Positions 1 through 11,319 of a stretch of 64,000 nt of DNA are shown piece after piece; positions within the stretch are counted from its first letter, which is position 1, and each line of letters begins with the position of its first letter. Below the pieces are notes generated by a model. The model was not told where the DNA came from, made no database searches, and was given only the letters and a program-made list of their open reading frames with translations. The position numbers were made by a program, and so were the translations under genes. Source of the DNA: Phragmites australis (taxonomy: Eukaryota > Streptophyta > Magnoliopsida > Poales > Poaceae); NCBI RefSeq assembly GCF_958298935.1, contig NC_084939.1:25984001-26048000 (forward strand), given 5' to 3'.

Positions 1-3000
1 GAATAGAATTACTGGCCACCTTTGGTGAAGGCCCCACTATGCGGATCGAGATGATCACCTTCGACGTCGTATACATGCCTTACACCTACAACGTCATCCT
101 AAGCTAGGGTACCCTTAACCAGTTCGGAGTAGTCACCCATCACAACTACCTCTGTGTGAAGATGCCTGGGCCCTCAGGGTTGATCTCCATCCACGGTGAT
201 CAACACCTGGCTAGGCGCATTGAATACGGGCACCTGGCCCCACTCAATAGCTACTACATCCACAACATTATTGAAGGCCCACTCGAAGACCCCCCTCTGG
301 CGTGCCTCAAGCACTGGGTCCCTCTGAAGCCCCAACCGGAGGGGGACATCAAGCACGTTCTGTTGGGTATGAGGAACCCTGACCGAATGTTCCAAATCGG
401 GGCAGACCTCGCTCTAGAGCAAGAAGCTCAGCTGGTAGCCCTTCTGGGGGCAAACTTTGATGTATTCGCATGGTCTCTGCATAACCTCTCTGGAGTTGAT
501 TGCTGCATAATTGAGCATACCCTCCGGGTCGACCCGCAGGCTAGGCCTGTAAGACAGGGGTTTCGCAAGCTATCAACTGAACGCGTGGAGGCCACGAAGG
601 AGGAGGTCCAAAAGCTGCTGAAGGCCGACGTCATCCGGGAAGTCATCCACCCAGAGTGACTGTCATATCCCTTCCTGGCCAAGAAGCCTAATGGGAAATG
701 ACGCATGTGCATCGACTTCACGGTGCTCAACAAAGCCTGCCCTCGAGACCCATACATGCTCCCTTGTATAGATCAGCTGGTGAACTCCACTGCTGGCTGC
801 GAGTTACTGAGCTTCCTGGATGTGTACTTTGGGTACCACCAGGTGTGGATGGTCGCTGAAGATGAGGGCAAGACCAATTTCATCACCCCTTTTGTGGTGC
901 ATTGCTACGTTCGGATGCCTTTTGGTCTCCGAAATGTCAGGGCCACCTTCTCTCGCCTAGTGCAAAAAATTCTAAAGCAACAGTTGGGACGCAATGTGGA
1001 GGCCTACATCGATGATATAGTCATGAAGAGCATGCTTGAAGCAGACCACATTGCGGACCTTCAAGAATCTTTCAATAGCCTTCGGGCCACCGGTGTACGG
1101 CTTAACCCGGAGAAATGCGTCTTCGGTGCCAAAGCTGGAAGGTTGCTGGGGTATCTCGTCTCCAGGCGCAGCATCAAGGCTAACCCCAGCAAAATCCGTG
1201 CCATTACTGAAATGACACCCCACCAATCCGAAGGACGTCCAGTGACTAGCCGGTCACCTGGCGGCCCTTAGCCGTTTCCTTGCCAAGTCCGTCGAGCATA
1301 ACCTTTTGTTCTTTAAAACATTGAGGGGCTCTGGGCCATTCACATGGACAACAGAGTGCCATAATGCCTTAGAGGCCCACAAAGCTGACCTCTGTAGCCT
1401 CCAAATGCTCACCATACCCCTTGCGGGCGAGGGGCTCCTCTTGTACATAATCTCCTCTGCCTTCCTCGTGAGCGGCGTACTTGTACGGGAGGAGGAGAAA
1501 GAAGGCCGCTCTATTCAGAGGGTGGTTTACTACATTTCAAAGGCCTTAGCCAATGCTAAGACATGATACACACAGCTTGAAAAGGTGGCATATGCCCTCC
1601 TGATGGCCTCCCGTAAGCTCCAGCACTATTTCCTCGCCCACGACATCACCGTACCAACCTTATACCCCGAGGGCGACATGTTCCGGAATTGGGAGACGAC
1701 GAGACACATAGGCTAGTGTGCGGTAGAACTGGCACCCTTCATGGTGAGATTCAATGCTCGCACGGCCATTAAGTCATAGGTCATGGCAGACTTCATCGCC
1801 GTATGGACTCCCCCGTCAAGAGGACCCCCGGAAGCCCCTCCCCAAGTCATATGTACAATATATGCTGATAGAGCATATGGATCCAATGGCGCAGGGGCCG
1901 GAGGAGTCCTCATCTCCTCGACAGGCCAGCAGGCAGCATTCGTAGCTCGCCTGAAGTTCAAGGACGCCAACAACATCGCCGAGTACGAGGCCGTCCTCCT
2001 TGGGCTCTACAAGGCTCGGGCCTTAGGGGCCGGCTGGATCATTGTCAAAATAGATTCATAGGTTGTTGTCGGGCATGTTAATAAAAGCTTCCAGGTTTGG
2101 CATCCGGAGCTGTTAAAGTACCTCGAGGCCATCCGCAAGGCCGAAGGGTTCTTCCAGGGTAGACAACCATCAGGCAGACGCCTTGGCAAATGCCATAGCC
2201 AGAAGTGGGGTCCTCCCTTTAGGGGCCTTCTTCGAAGTCCTCAAGAAGACAGCAACAGGTGGCTCTGATGAGGTCACCGCCGCCGTCCTACCCATTGGGC
2301 CTCCGGACTGGAGGGCATCCCTCTTATCCTCCCTAAAGGGAACGGAAGAACTTGACGACTCGGTTAAGCTCCAGCGTATCCAACAGCGCGCCAGGGGCTA
2401 CCTCCTGGTGGACGGAGCCCTTTACAAAACCGCAGTTTGCAGCCCCTCCTCCGATGTGTCTTTGAGGAGCAAGGGCCAACCTCCTAAGGGAGATCCACAA
2501 GGGGCTCTGTGGCAGCCACCTTGCACCTCGTGCCCTTGTAGGCAAAGCACTCCGCCAGGGACTATATTGGCTCACTATCATGACTGACGTCGAAGAACTC
2601 GTCCGTACTTACCAAGCATGCCAGTGGATGGGACACCGGAGCCACCATCCTTCAACCCTGCTGCAGCCAATCACTCCCGTCTGACCCCTGGGGCGCTAGG
2701 GGATGGACTTAATTGGGTCATTCCCTTGCTCTAAGGGAAACCTCCGGTATGCGGTCGTGGCCTTGGAGTACTTCTCCAAATGGATCAATGCTGAGCCCCT
2801 CACAGCAATCACATCCAAAAATGTCTGTAAGTCCTTCTGGAAATACATCATATGCCGCTTCTGCGTCAAGACACCTCACTATTGACAACGGGATGTAGTT
2901 TGACTCTGGTTCATTCCGGGAGTTCTGCGCTGACCTTGACATTGAGATGTGCTTCGCCGCGGTTCGTCATTAGTAGTCCAACGGGGCAGTCGAGCGTGCC

Positions 3001-3516
3001 AACGGCAACATCCTCTCTGGACTAAACCGACAACTCGTTGGACTCGCTAAAAGCCTATGGGTTGAAGAGCTCCCAAAGGTGCTATGGTCTCTCTGCACTA
3101 CAGTCCCTCGTCCCACCAGGTTTACCCCTTTTTGTCTCCTGTTTGGCGACGAAGCCATGACGCCGGCAAAAATCAAGGGATGCTCCCTCTGATTCCACTT
3201 ACCGAAGACCACCAGAGAAAGGGAAGTATCCCTTGACCTTACAGAGGGCATGAGGCTTCATGCTGTTCGGAACCTCAATTGCTATATCGTCGAAACCAAG
3301 GCTTAGTACAATCCTAACGTCCCGCCACAAGCCTTCAAGCCTGGAGATCTAGTCCTACGACCGACGCTGGTTCTGGGAAAGCTACGCAATAAATGGGAGG
3401 GCCCCTATCTCATCCTCGCATCTAACAGACCAGGCTCCTATCACTTGGTCGATATGGACGGGCCCCCCCTTGAGTACACTTGGAACGTAGAGGTACTCCA
3501 GAGGTACTACGTGTAA
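1..3516 (+). pseudogene. gypsy pol remnant (protease-RT-RNase H-integrase)
   Basis: Translation in shifting frames gives protease-side residues near 1-200. The reverse transcriptase follows at about 705-1270, with a MCIDF start, an FLDVYFGYHQ segment, MPFGLRN, and the catalytic YIDD at about 1006-1017. RNase H pieces lie near 1780-2190, with a degenerate Asp motif. The integrase core is near 2700-3250, starting MDLIGSFPCSKGNLRYAVVA. A C-terminal integrase tail with FKPGD-like and NKWEGPY residues lies near 3330-3510 and ends at a stop at 3514-3516. In-frame stops (for example at 658, 1564 and 1716) and several frame changes break the polyprotein. The domain order with integrase after RNase H is the Ty3/gypsy order. 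Confidence 0.9.
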
Positions 3517-4488
3517 AAACAGGAAGCTAGCAGAGCATCACCAAGAGCACATACATATGCTAATAGAAAGTCTAATGTTTCAGTCCAAGCTATTTAAATC
3601 AATGAGTCATACATACAATAGGGGCTAGCAAACGAAGATCATCCCTCCAGGCTAAAGAATAGCAGAATCTGAGCCCTAAGGCCGATGCAAGCACTTCAAA
3701 CGCGGCACCCCAACTCAAAGACTGATTCAATAGTGCCCACCATCAGAGGATGATGATGAACTAGGGGACACCTCCTCGGCCTTCTCCTCCTCATTGATCT
3801 CCTTCTCCAGAAGATCTCAGTCAACCTCCTCTTCATCATAAGAGATGTTGACAACCTCGGTCGGGGCAACCACTCGGACTGGAGGTCGAGCTGGAGTAGG
3901 CCCCCTCTGCAGGGATGTCAACACAATGGTGGCCGGCTCCAATCTGGCATGCAGATCTCGGAGATCGCCTGCCCTTGGCTGCAGTACGGCCAGGGGGACC
4001 AGCGCCGGTGTCGGCAGCAGGTTGCCCTGGCCATTTGCACCCTGACTCAAAGGCGACACCATAAGAGCTACCAGATGAGTTGCAAAGAAGAAATCTCGTC
4101 TTACTCAGGGCCAGGAGCGTCGCAAGGATGAGCATGGCTTATAAAGACACACACAATGAGTCCAACTCCAGATATGAAACAAACGGCCACCTAAATGCCC
4201 CGATTTTTTAGCACGGGTCCCATCAAAGTTATTACCCACCCCACTTTCAACTCATGCAATGGCAGTAGGCGCGAAACCCTAGGTGTCAGATGAGGCGATT
4301 CCCCTAGCGCAACCTCACCCTGTGGTAGGGTTTCAGATGTACAGGACCCACGATGATTCGACCCATGACTCAGACCAATACTACTGAAGTCAGGCACATT
4401 ACCTTCATCATGCCCATCATTTCCTTACTAAATGTCAAGATACATCACAACTCAGCAGTGCCACACATAGCATACCACACACAAAAAA
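3517..4488. other. Non-coding spacer of the gypsy element after pol
   Basis: No convincing coding sequence. Short ORFs on both strands near 3817-4135 overlap one another and show no recognisable domain. The stretch lies between the pol stop and the 48-bp array and is probably element-internal spacer. Confidence 0.5.
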
Positions 4489-5368
4489 CCCTCCGCACCT
4501 TGAATGCATCAACCTTGGTCGCATTGAGGTCTACACCCTCTGCACCTCGAAGGCATCAACCTCGGTTGCGTCGAGGTCTAAATCCCCTATACCTCAAAGG
4601 CATCAGCCTCGGTTACGTCGAGGTCCAAACCCTCTGCACCTCGAAGGCATCAGCCTCGGTCCTATCGAGGTCTAAACCCTCCGCGCCTAGAAGGCATCAG
4701 CCTCAATCGCATCGAGGTCTAAACCCTTCACGCCTCGAATGCATCAGCCTCAGTTGCATCAAGGTCTACACCCTCCACACCTCGAAAGGCATCAGCCTCA
4801 GTCGCGTCAAAGTCTAAACCCTCTTCAAGGCATCAACCTCGGTCATGTCATGATCTAAACCCTCTGCACCTCAAAGGCATCAGCCTTGATCCCATCAAGG
4901 TCTAAACCCTTCGCACCTCGAAGGCATCAGCTTCGGTTACGTCGAGGTCCCAACCCTCCACACCTTAAAGGCATCAACCTCGGTCACGTCGAGGTCCAAA
5001 TCCTCCGCACCTCGAAGGCATCAGCCTCGGTTCTGTCGAGGTCTACACCCTTTGCACCTCGAAGGAATTAGCCTCGATCGCGTTGAGATTCAAATCCTCC
5101 GCACCTCAAAGGCATCAGCCTCGGTTGCATCGAGATCCAAACCCTTCGCACCTCGAAGGCATCAGCCTCGGTCCCGTCAAGGTCTAAACCCTGTGCACCT
5201 TGAAGGCATCAGCCTCGGTCCCGTCAAGGTCTAAACCCTGTGCACCTTGAAGGCATCAGCCTCGATCGTGTCGAGGTCTAAGCCCTCCTCACCTCAAAGG
5301 CATCAGCTTCGGTTGCGTTGAAGTCCTGACCCTCCGCGCCTTGAAGGCATCAGCATCGATCATGCAAT
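4489..5368 (+). repeat. 48-bp tandem repeat array, about 18 copies
   Basis: Units of about 48 bp follow each other head to tail. Each carries a conserved block reading CTCGAAGGCATCAGCCTCGG or close to it, then a GTCGAGGTC-like block and AAACCCT. Starts at 4630 and 4678 give the 48-bp spacing. Copies differ by point changes and small indels. Because 48 is divisible by three, long spurious ORFs run through the array. It lies inside the gypsy element between pol and the antisense ORF. Confidence 0.9.
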
Positions 5369-6800
5369 AGTGTTGTCGGATTTTCCATAGCAGAAATGTG
5401 CTACGATAACTTCACTTCGGGAACAGATGAAGCTGATGAAATCTTCCCTCTTTCAAGTATTCGAAAGATGGGGCTGTACTTTTGATGCAAGGTCCAGAGG
5501 AAGGAACTCATGTTCACACCCTTCACACTGTGAAGGCCTACTCTATCCTTGCTCACCTAACACACCTATAGGTACTCCTACTATTGCACCCTCCGGACGC
5601 CAGCAACCGCAAAGTGTGAGGGGGCCAGGGAAAGGGAGAACTCCCGGAATACAGGTGTGAGAAAAGGCGAGGAGCCAAAAACAACACATTACTTTTTTAT
5701 TCATGTATCATGTATACAGAAGTTGTATTGGGCAATATGCCATAGTCAATCTAGGCCTAACTAGCGCGCCTCCCCGAAGTACGACGCGACGAAGATGGCC
5801 AGCCTTGGCCTCTGAAACCACTGGCTCTACTGGAAGACCTGTAACAGTGAACGACATGACGACACGTGTACCCCAGGCATGAAGACCTGATGAAAATATA
5901 ATCTCCCTGAACCCGAGGAGCCGAGGGTTCCGCCTGGAAGAGGTATGAGTTGAAGGCTGTAAAATCTAGCTCCTCCGATGCCTCTGCAACTTCATCAGCA
6001 TCCTCCTCCTTGACTCAGGCCATTACATCTGCAAGGATGTCCGGTGGCACCAGTCCGTTAGAGCCACAGGGGAGAACAAAACACTAGGAGTCCCGCAGGC
6101 CAACAGCCTCGAAGGCCATCCACCACTCGTCCACCCCAACAAAGCTTGAGCTGGTCTCCAAAGAGGAAGCGGAGGGATCCCCTGGCTCCGCCCTAACCAA
6201 AACATCGACGGCCACCCCTGGGTCCACATGTCCCCAGGAATCGCGAGGAAGGACAAAGCGCTCCCATCACGAGGCTGGTGGTATAGATCCGGAGGGTTCG
6301 GACGCTCGGGGCCTCCCCTGAAGGCAACGGTCCGAGTACCTGGGACGCTTCCAGCTATCTCAAATCGCCAGGCCTGCACGCGTAAGCCCTACTCAAGGAT
6401 TAGCACCATGACATACGCACCCCAGCATATCAACAGAATAAGCAGACAAGATGAAAGGGAGACATAGCCCCACTAGAATATTAGCCGGCAAAAGTCAGGA
6501 TACATAAAGCAGGAGTGCTGGGACAACATGATACGCCCCCGGACCCCGTGGAAATATAAGAGAAGCAAAACATAACACACGTGAACCCTACTCGAAATTA
6601 CATCTCTGGCGGCAGGTACCATAGGGTGTCACCCGCATGCGAGGGTGGCTGCTACGAAGTGGTGTCCGACTAGGGAAGCAACCCGGAGACATCCTACTGA
6701 GGCGTCGGTCCGCTTGAGGAGACGTCGGGACGCGGAGCCTGAGCCCCCGCTGGAGAATCCAAGCGAGGAGCTCTACGAGCGCTTGACCCTAGGCAATTTG
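5369..6800. other. Gypsy-internal spacer without a clear gene
   Basis: Sequence between the tandem array and the antisense coding remnants. ORFs are short and I recognise no domain. Parts of the minus strand near 6023-6379 may be the decayed 3' end of the antisense ORF, but this cannot be shown. Confidence 0.4.
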
Positions 6801-8105
6801 CTATAATTGCATTGTCGTGAGCCGGCCATACTTCATCCATACGCGTCGGTGGAAGCCGATCGCCGTTGCACGAACCTCCACTGGGGGCACCTCAGACATG
6901 ATGGCCTCCACCGTGGAGTCAGGGACCGGCTGCTCCAGCACCCCAAGATGGCTGCACCCCACACGATGTAGCAGCGCCATCGAGGCCATGTAGATGCTGG
7001 TGCTGTCGAAGGCCTCAGCGGCGCTGGTCCCCGCCCTGTGGTAGACTAGAGCCAACAGAGAGTCAGGTGTAGGATGTTCACCAGCAAGGGTAAAGGCAGG
7101 GCCTGTGCCCCAAGGCTCTCTAGTGCCTTCTAGAGGACCTGGGCCCCCCTCCGTCGTATGCCCATCCAACCATTGGCGCTCAGAACGTAGTGTGTCCTAC
7201 GTGGCCCGAGCAGCCCTCCCCTCACACTAAGCCTCGACAACAACAATCTGAAGATCCCGTGCCTCGCTTTTCGCAAAAATGGGGGCCACGTTGGTTGCAT
7301 TGATAGCTTCCTTCGTAGCACAGCAGGCCTTGGCAGCCACCCAGGCCACCTCCTCTGCATGCTCCCAGCACGTCACCTCCTCTTGCAGGTGGCCCTCTGC
7401 GTTCACCACTCACTTCTCGGATTTCGCCAATGCGTGATGAAGTCTGTCTACGTTAGCACAAGCTAAGTTATTGGCCGCTGCGAGGGCCTGGCACTGTGAA
7501 TGCTCTAGCGCCTCCACCAGGACCAATTGCCATCGGTTGTAACGAAGGAGAGTAAGGGCGATAGCCAATAAATTATAACCATAAAGGGTTCCTTACAAAC
7601 AAAAATACCTGTCAAGCCGTTGCTCGAAGACGCGCCACCACCTCTTCCAGAGGTCTTTGAACCAGAGATTGCTTTACCTCCCCACTTGTGAAGAGAGATG
7701 AGGTGGAGGTGAAGATGCTTAACGCCTCCAGATGAAGTGCTAAGTCGGCTGGGGTTAGGGACTCAAGTGTCAACCCTGCTCCAGTGGAGCAAAAGTGGGC
7801 ACTCTGGAAGATCCAGAGCCCCCAGCCCTGGCCACGACAGCCAAGATCCAGTTCATGGACACGACCTGGGGTGGTGAAGCTTTGGCCTCCTGCCCCCCCC
7901 CGGGGGGAATCACCAGGACTCTAGCCGGAGCCAATAGCTCCGGAGCAGGGGCCCCGGGCGGGTACACACCAACAGCCCCTACAAACAAGAAAACAAGGTC
8001 AACACCACTGCAGTGAGTGCAACCCACAAAGAAAAAGAGAGAATAAAGAGGGAGAATTGCGGGCTCACCAGCACCAATAGCCGCGGCTTCCACAGGACCT
8101 GTCAC
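6801..8105 (-). pseudogene. Decayed continuation of the gypsy antisense ORF
   Basis: Minus-strand frames here give protein-like stretches in changing frames. One at 7409-7227 is rich in Ala, Glu and Val, as in a coiled coil. Others lie at 7169-6801 and 8105-7770. They lie directly downstream, in minus-strand reading direction, of the long antisense ORF at 9622-8180. I infer they are its frameshifted C-terminal part. In Tat-type elements this ORF product often ends in a long coiled coil, which fits. No catalytic motif is recognisable. Confidence 0.45.
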
Positions 8106-8179
8106 ATCCTCATAATCGATGGGGGATGGATCCCCCAGGGTCCAAGGTCATCAAGGGAAACCTCGCACCCTCCTCTGTC

Positions 8180-9622
8180 CTAGCTGAGGATGGTCGAGTT
8201 CGGACAGGCTGAAGCCTCCCCAAGATCCCCGCCTCCGGACCGGGCCTCGTCTTTAGACACACCACCTCCGGCCTCGGAGTTCTGGCCGAGTCTCCTGTGC
8301 TTTGCCCCCTCCGACTTTGTCTCGGTCGACCTGACCATCGAACTGGTACACGAGCCCATCGAGACAATGGGAGTCTGGGCCGGGAGCAAGGTCTTCGCAG
8401 CCGTGGAGCCCGTGACGCTGGCGGTAGGATGCCCACGCTTTCTAGCTCCCCGGGGCTCCGTCGGATTGTGCCACGTTGGGGCCGCCAAACAGAGGTGCGA
8501 GCAAATCTGGTTATGAAGCTCCCAGCTCCCTACCAATTCCATGCGTTGTTCCCACTCGACGAAGGAAGGCTGACCGAGGAACTTGTCTATGGCTTCGGTG
8601 GCTTCGTCTAGCGTTAGGCACCACTCGGAAAGAAAAAGGTGTCTCACGTTTGCGAGTTTGAAGTTGGATAGCAAGGAGGACTCACTAGAGTCAATGGTGG
8701 GTCCAGAGTATGTGTTTGGCTCGCCTTCGCCTTCCTCACCATGCTCGAAGGCATAGTCCCAACCTGTCTGGAGGAGTCTGATGCGCGGCATTGTGAACTC
8801 CTCCGTGTGATCGCGCATGCTCATCCTTAGTGCCACCCGCCAGAGGAGGTCCACCCTCGAAGTCATCTGGGCCTTGGGCATCTCCACTACTGGGGTCCGG
8901 ATGTACTTGATCTCCCGGTTAGTAGAGCGAAGAGGGGACCTGGAGCCCACGATGTAGTAAAACCACCTCTTCGACCACCCGGTGTACCACCGCTCGTTGA
9001 TGGCCTTCACTGATAACACTTTATGGTACTCCGACCGGAACTGGAAGTTTACGCTGGCGAAGCTAAGGGCTTTCTTAACCCCATCCTCCATCTGAAGCTT
9101 TAGCTGGCAGTGTGTCTCATGAAGGGTGGCAAAGAACTTCACACGCCCCTCACAGCCCTTCGCCCGCATAGCCCACTCAAAGATGGCCAGGCGGGCGATG
9201 GGGCTAGCTGAGAGCTGGGGGAGCTCCACAAAATAATGTTGAAGCACCCCCTCGAGGAGCGGCACCACGGGGAACCCGAGCCCAGTGTCGAAGAAGGCTT
9301 CCAAGACCACGGTTTTGTGGCTCCGTGGTGCTGGGATAGTCTCCCCCTGCGGAACACACGCAACCGATCTAGAGGGGATCTTCCCCTCCTCGACTAGTCG
9401 ATTGATCTCGACCTCGGTGATGCTCGACGCGCCTAGCACGCCGATCTGAAGAGGGTATTTCCTGCCAACGCGACGGAGCTCTACACCCGACAGCAGGCTG
9501 GGCAGCGGCAGAAGGTTTTTCGCCGTCCGGGATTCTACTGACCCGTGGGCATCGATGGTTCCGCCTATGCCACCGCCAGTGGCGGCGGCCACCAATGTGG
9601 TGGCACGATCTCCCAGCGACAA
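8180..9622 (-). CDS. Antisense ORF protein of Tat-type gypsy element ('putative gypsy-type transposon' domain)
   Basis: A 480-residue open frame runs opposite to pol, between pol and the 3' LTR. Residues about 70-175 (PSRSVACVPQGETIP, then a region with FFDTGLGFPVVPLLEGVL and SPIARLAIFEWAMR) resemble the plant family annotated as 'putative gypsy type transposon' (Pfam Transposase_28 style). This family is found in antisense ORFs of grass LTR elements. A Trp-rich segment (RWYTGWSKRWFYYI) follows near residue 220. The C-terminal third is low-complexity Ala/Ser/Gly. Function is unknown and the 'transposase' label is historical. The frame is open for 1.4 kb although pol on the other strand is ruined. 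The true start may lie upstream in the overlapping frame starting at 9656. Confidence 0.7.
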   Translation of the reverse strand: MSLGDRATTLVAAATGGGIGGTIDAHGSVESRTAKNLLPLPSLLSGVELRRVGRKYPLQIGVLGASSITEVEINRLVEEGKIPSRSVACVPQGETIPAPRSHKTVVLEAFFDTGLGFPVVPLLEGVLQHYFVELPQLSASPIARLAIFEWAMRAKGCEGRVKFFATLHETHCQLKLQMEDGVKKALSFASVNFQFRSEYHKVLSVKAINERWYTGWSKRWFYYIVGSRSPLRSTNREIKYIRTPVVEMPKAQMTSRVDLLWRVALRMSMRDHTEEFTMPRIRLLQTGWDYAFEHGEEGEGEPNTYSGPTIDSSESSLLSNFKLANVRHLFLSEWCLTLDEATEAIDKFLGQPSFVEWEQRMELVGSWELHNQICSHLCLAAPTWHNPTEPRGARKRGHPTASVTGSTAAKTLLPAQTPIVSMGSCTSSMVRSTETKSEGAKHRRLGQNSEAGGGVSKDEARSGGGDLGEASACPNSTILS

Positions 9623-10160
9623 GCGCCTTGCCCCCCTGGTGGTGAGCCCGCTCCAATGCGGGTGCCGGAGCGAGCCATGGCTCCCTGAAAAAATAGTGTG
9701 GAGAGCTTATCTATCCAAGAGTCTGCAGAGGATGGGGTTGGTGGGTGCGTGCGCAAGAAATCGAACAGCAAAAATAGAGGTGCTGGATGAGAATGCTGCT
9801 CGTCCAAAACCCTCATTTTATAGATTGGGGAATGGGTCGTTACATCCTCGCGGCGCGTGCACATGTCATATCTCCTCTCCCTGCAATCATGGGGAAGCGA
9901 AACCACTCTCCACGACGCTCCAATACCCAAGACGTCACGCATCCCACTACCGACCGGACAGACGCGACTACATCACCCATGACAAATTGCATTTAATGTT
10001 CTCTCGCGTAGGTAACGTTAGGCATTTAACCTGGACACTTGACCAACACTTCCAAGTGCAGCATCATCGGAGCGCTAAGGGCCCGTAATTGCGGAGCCAA
10101 GGATCGTCGGAGGCCCTTCTTCGGATACCACGGGGATGGTCGCACCGCTAGCTGTCCTCG
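9623..10160. other. Gypsy spacer between antisense ORF start and polypurine tract
   Basis: No gene is supported. The plus-strand ORF at 9555-10088 is the shadow of GC-rich antisense sequence and has no domain. If the antisense ORF has its own promoter, it should lie here on the minus strand, but I see no clear TATA box. Confidence 0.4.
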
Positions 10161-10171
10161 TGAGGGGCTAC
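10161..10171 (+). promoter_or_regulatory. Polypurine tract of the gypsy element
   Basis: The purine-rich TGAGGGGCTAC directly precedes the TG that opens the LTR. A GAGGGGCTAC tract is typical just before the 3' LTR of grass Tat-type elements and would prime plus-strand synthesis. Confidence 0.7.
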
Positions 10172-10807
10172 TGTTTGGGGGGGGGGGATCACCATTAAGG
10201 ACCCCTGATGTCCCTTGGCCCCGGAGGTCCAAGCCCGAAGACCACCCAGGCTCCGGCCCTCTTCGGGGCCTGGGGCTCCGGGGCGGTCTCGGAGGCCATA
10301 CCTCCGGACCCCAGAGCCTTTAATCCTTTAGAAAGATCAATCATGAGGGGGCCTGTAGGCCACCCCCATGTGCAGCAAGGTGACTGGCATTTAATGCTGG
10401 TGCAAGTGGTGGCTGCCTGACACGATGGTGCAAATGGTAGCTGCTTGACACGATGGCACAAGTGGTGGTCGCCTGACACGCTGGTGCAGTGCGGCACCGA
10501 AATGGATGACCTGTTGCTAGAACAACCACCTTACCAGCCGTATGGATAATTTACTAGGCTAACCCGCTCTCTGGTTGTACAGTATAAGACATATACCTCT
10601 GCCTGCCTCCTATGGGCACATTTATATATTTATACTTTGAATATAAGTATAAATACATACACTTGGCCATCAAACCAAAGGTAGAAAATGATTGCTTAGA
10701 TAACCTTGGTGTTTTCTCCTTCTCCATCTCTCCTTCAAGCTTGAGCTATTCTTATGACTTGGCTCTCGCAGCACTTTGTTCATAGAAAACAATTTCTTTC
10801 ACCAACA
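10172..10807 (+). repeat. 3' LTR of the gypsy element
   Basis: Begins TGTTTGGGGG right after the polypurine tract. It contains a GC-rich CCGGAGG-type first half, short direct repeats of a GCACGATGG/CACAAGTGG type near 10385-10490, and an AT-rich TATA-like area near 10620-10660. The end at ACCAACA (10807) is inferred from the CA rule. The partner LTR is outside the window. Confidence 0.6.
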
Positions 10808-11183
10808 CTTACTCTTTTCAACTTGACAATAAACATGGCAATATGTACATATGCGTGCTCTGAAACAAAAACAACATCTATTCTTCAATTTCTTCCACCA
10901 TCCAGCAAAGAGGGGTTCCCAAATGTACAAGTGTTCAAGCTAGATTGCAAACATATTCCATGCTACCACTCTTCAGAAAATGGAACAAATGGATATGAAA
11001 AATTCAAACATTTTCTTTGACAACATCTGAGCAAAAATCAATCTACTGCACCACAAAATTTCATATATAAACTCGAGATGCACATTGAGAAAAAAAAAGA
11101 AAGAGAAATTACACCAGAAAGGAAATCGAGAAAAATAAGGACAAAATAGAAAACCATAGTTTGGTTTGGGTGGACGGACAGCT

Positions 11184-11191
11184 TATAAATA
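11184..11191 (+). promoter_or_regulatory. TATA box of the FAD3-type gene
   Basis: TATAAATA lies 129 bp before the ATG at 11320 in an otherwise suitable promoter position. A CT-rich leader of about 100 bp follows. The gypsy LTR ends about 375 bp upstream. Confidence 0.75.
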
Positions 11192-11319
11192 GGCGCGACA
11201 CCCTCCCTCTCGTCGGAGACCCAGTCAGTCACGTGCTCCTCCTCTCCTGTTGTCGTAGCAAACCAATCAATCTCTCTCTCCACCGCGCCTTCTTCTCCGC
11301 CTCCGGCCGGTCGAGACCA

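Larger units (their letters stand above)
1..10807 (+). mobile_element. Ty3/gypsy retrotransposon, Tat-type, 3' portion, decayed
   Basis: The order seen is broken protease, reverse transcriptase, RNase H and integrase on the plus strand, then a long spacer with a tandem array, a long ORF on the opposite strand, a polypurine tract, and a sequence starting TG that looks like a 3' LTR. An antisense ORF between pol and the 3' LTR is known for grass Tat-lineage elements such as Grande and RIRE2, which is why I assign it there. The 5' LTR and gag lie outside the window. Pol is full of stops and frameshifts, so the copy cannot be autonomous. The right end (10807, ending CA) is my best guess because the partner LTR and the target duplication are not visible. 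The insertion ends about 375 bp before the TATA box of the FAD3-type gene. Confidence 0.85.

Noticed and set aside
4353..5234. Three plus-strand ORFs with repetitive Arg/His/Ser/Leu protein
   Set aside because: They are read-through frames of the 48-bp array; there is no conserved start and unit indels break the frame.
9555..10088. 177-codon plus-strand ORF near the gypsy 3' end
   Set aside because: It overlaps the start of the antisense ORF and the spacer, has no domain, and is explained by GC-rich codons on the other strand.
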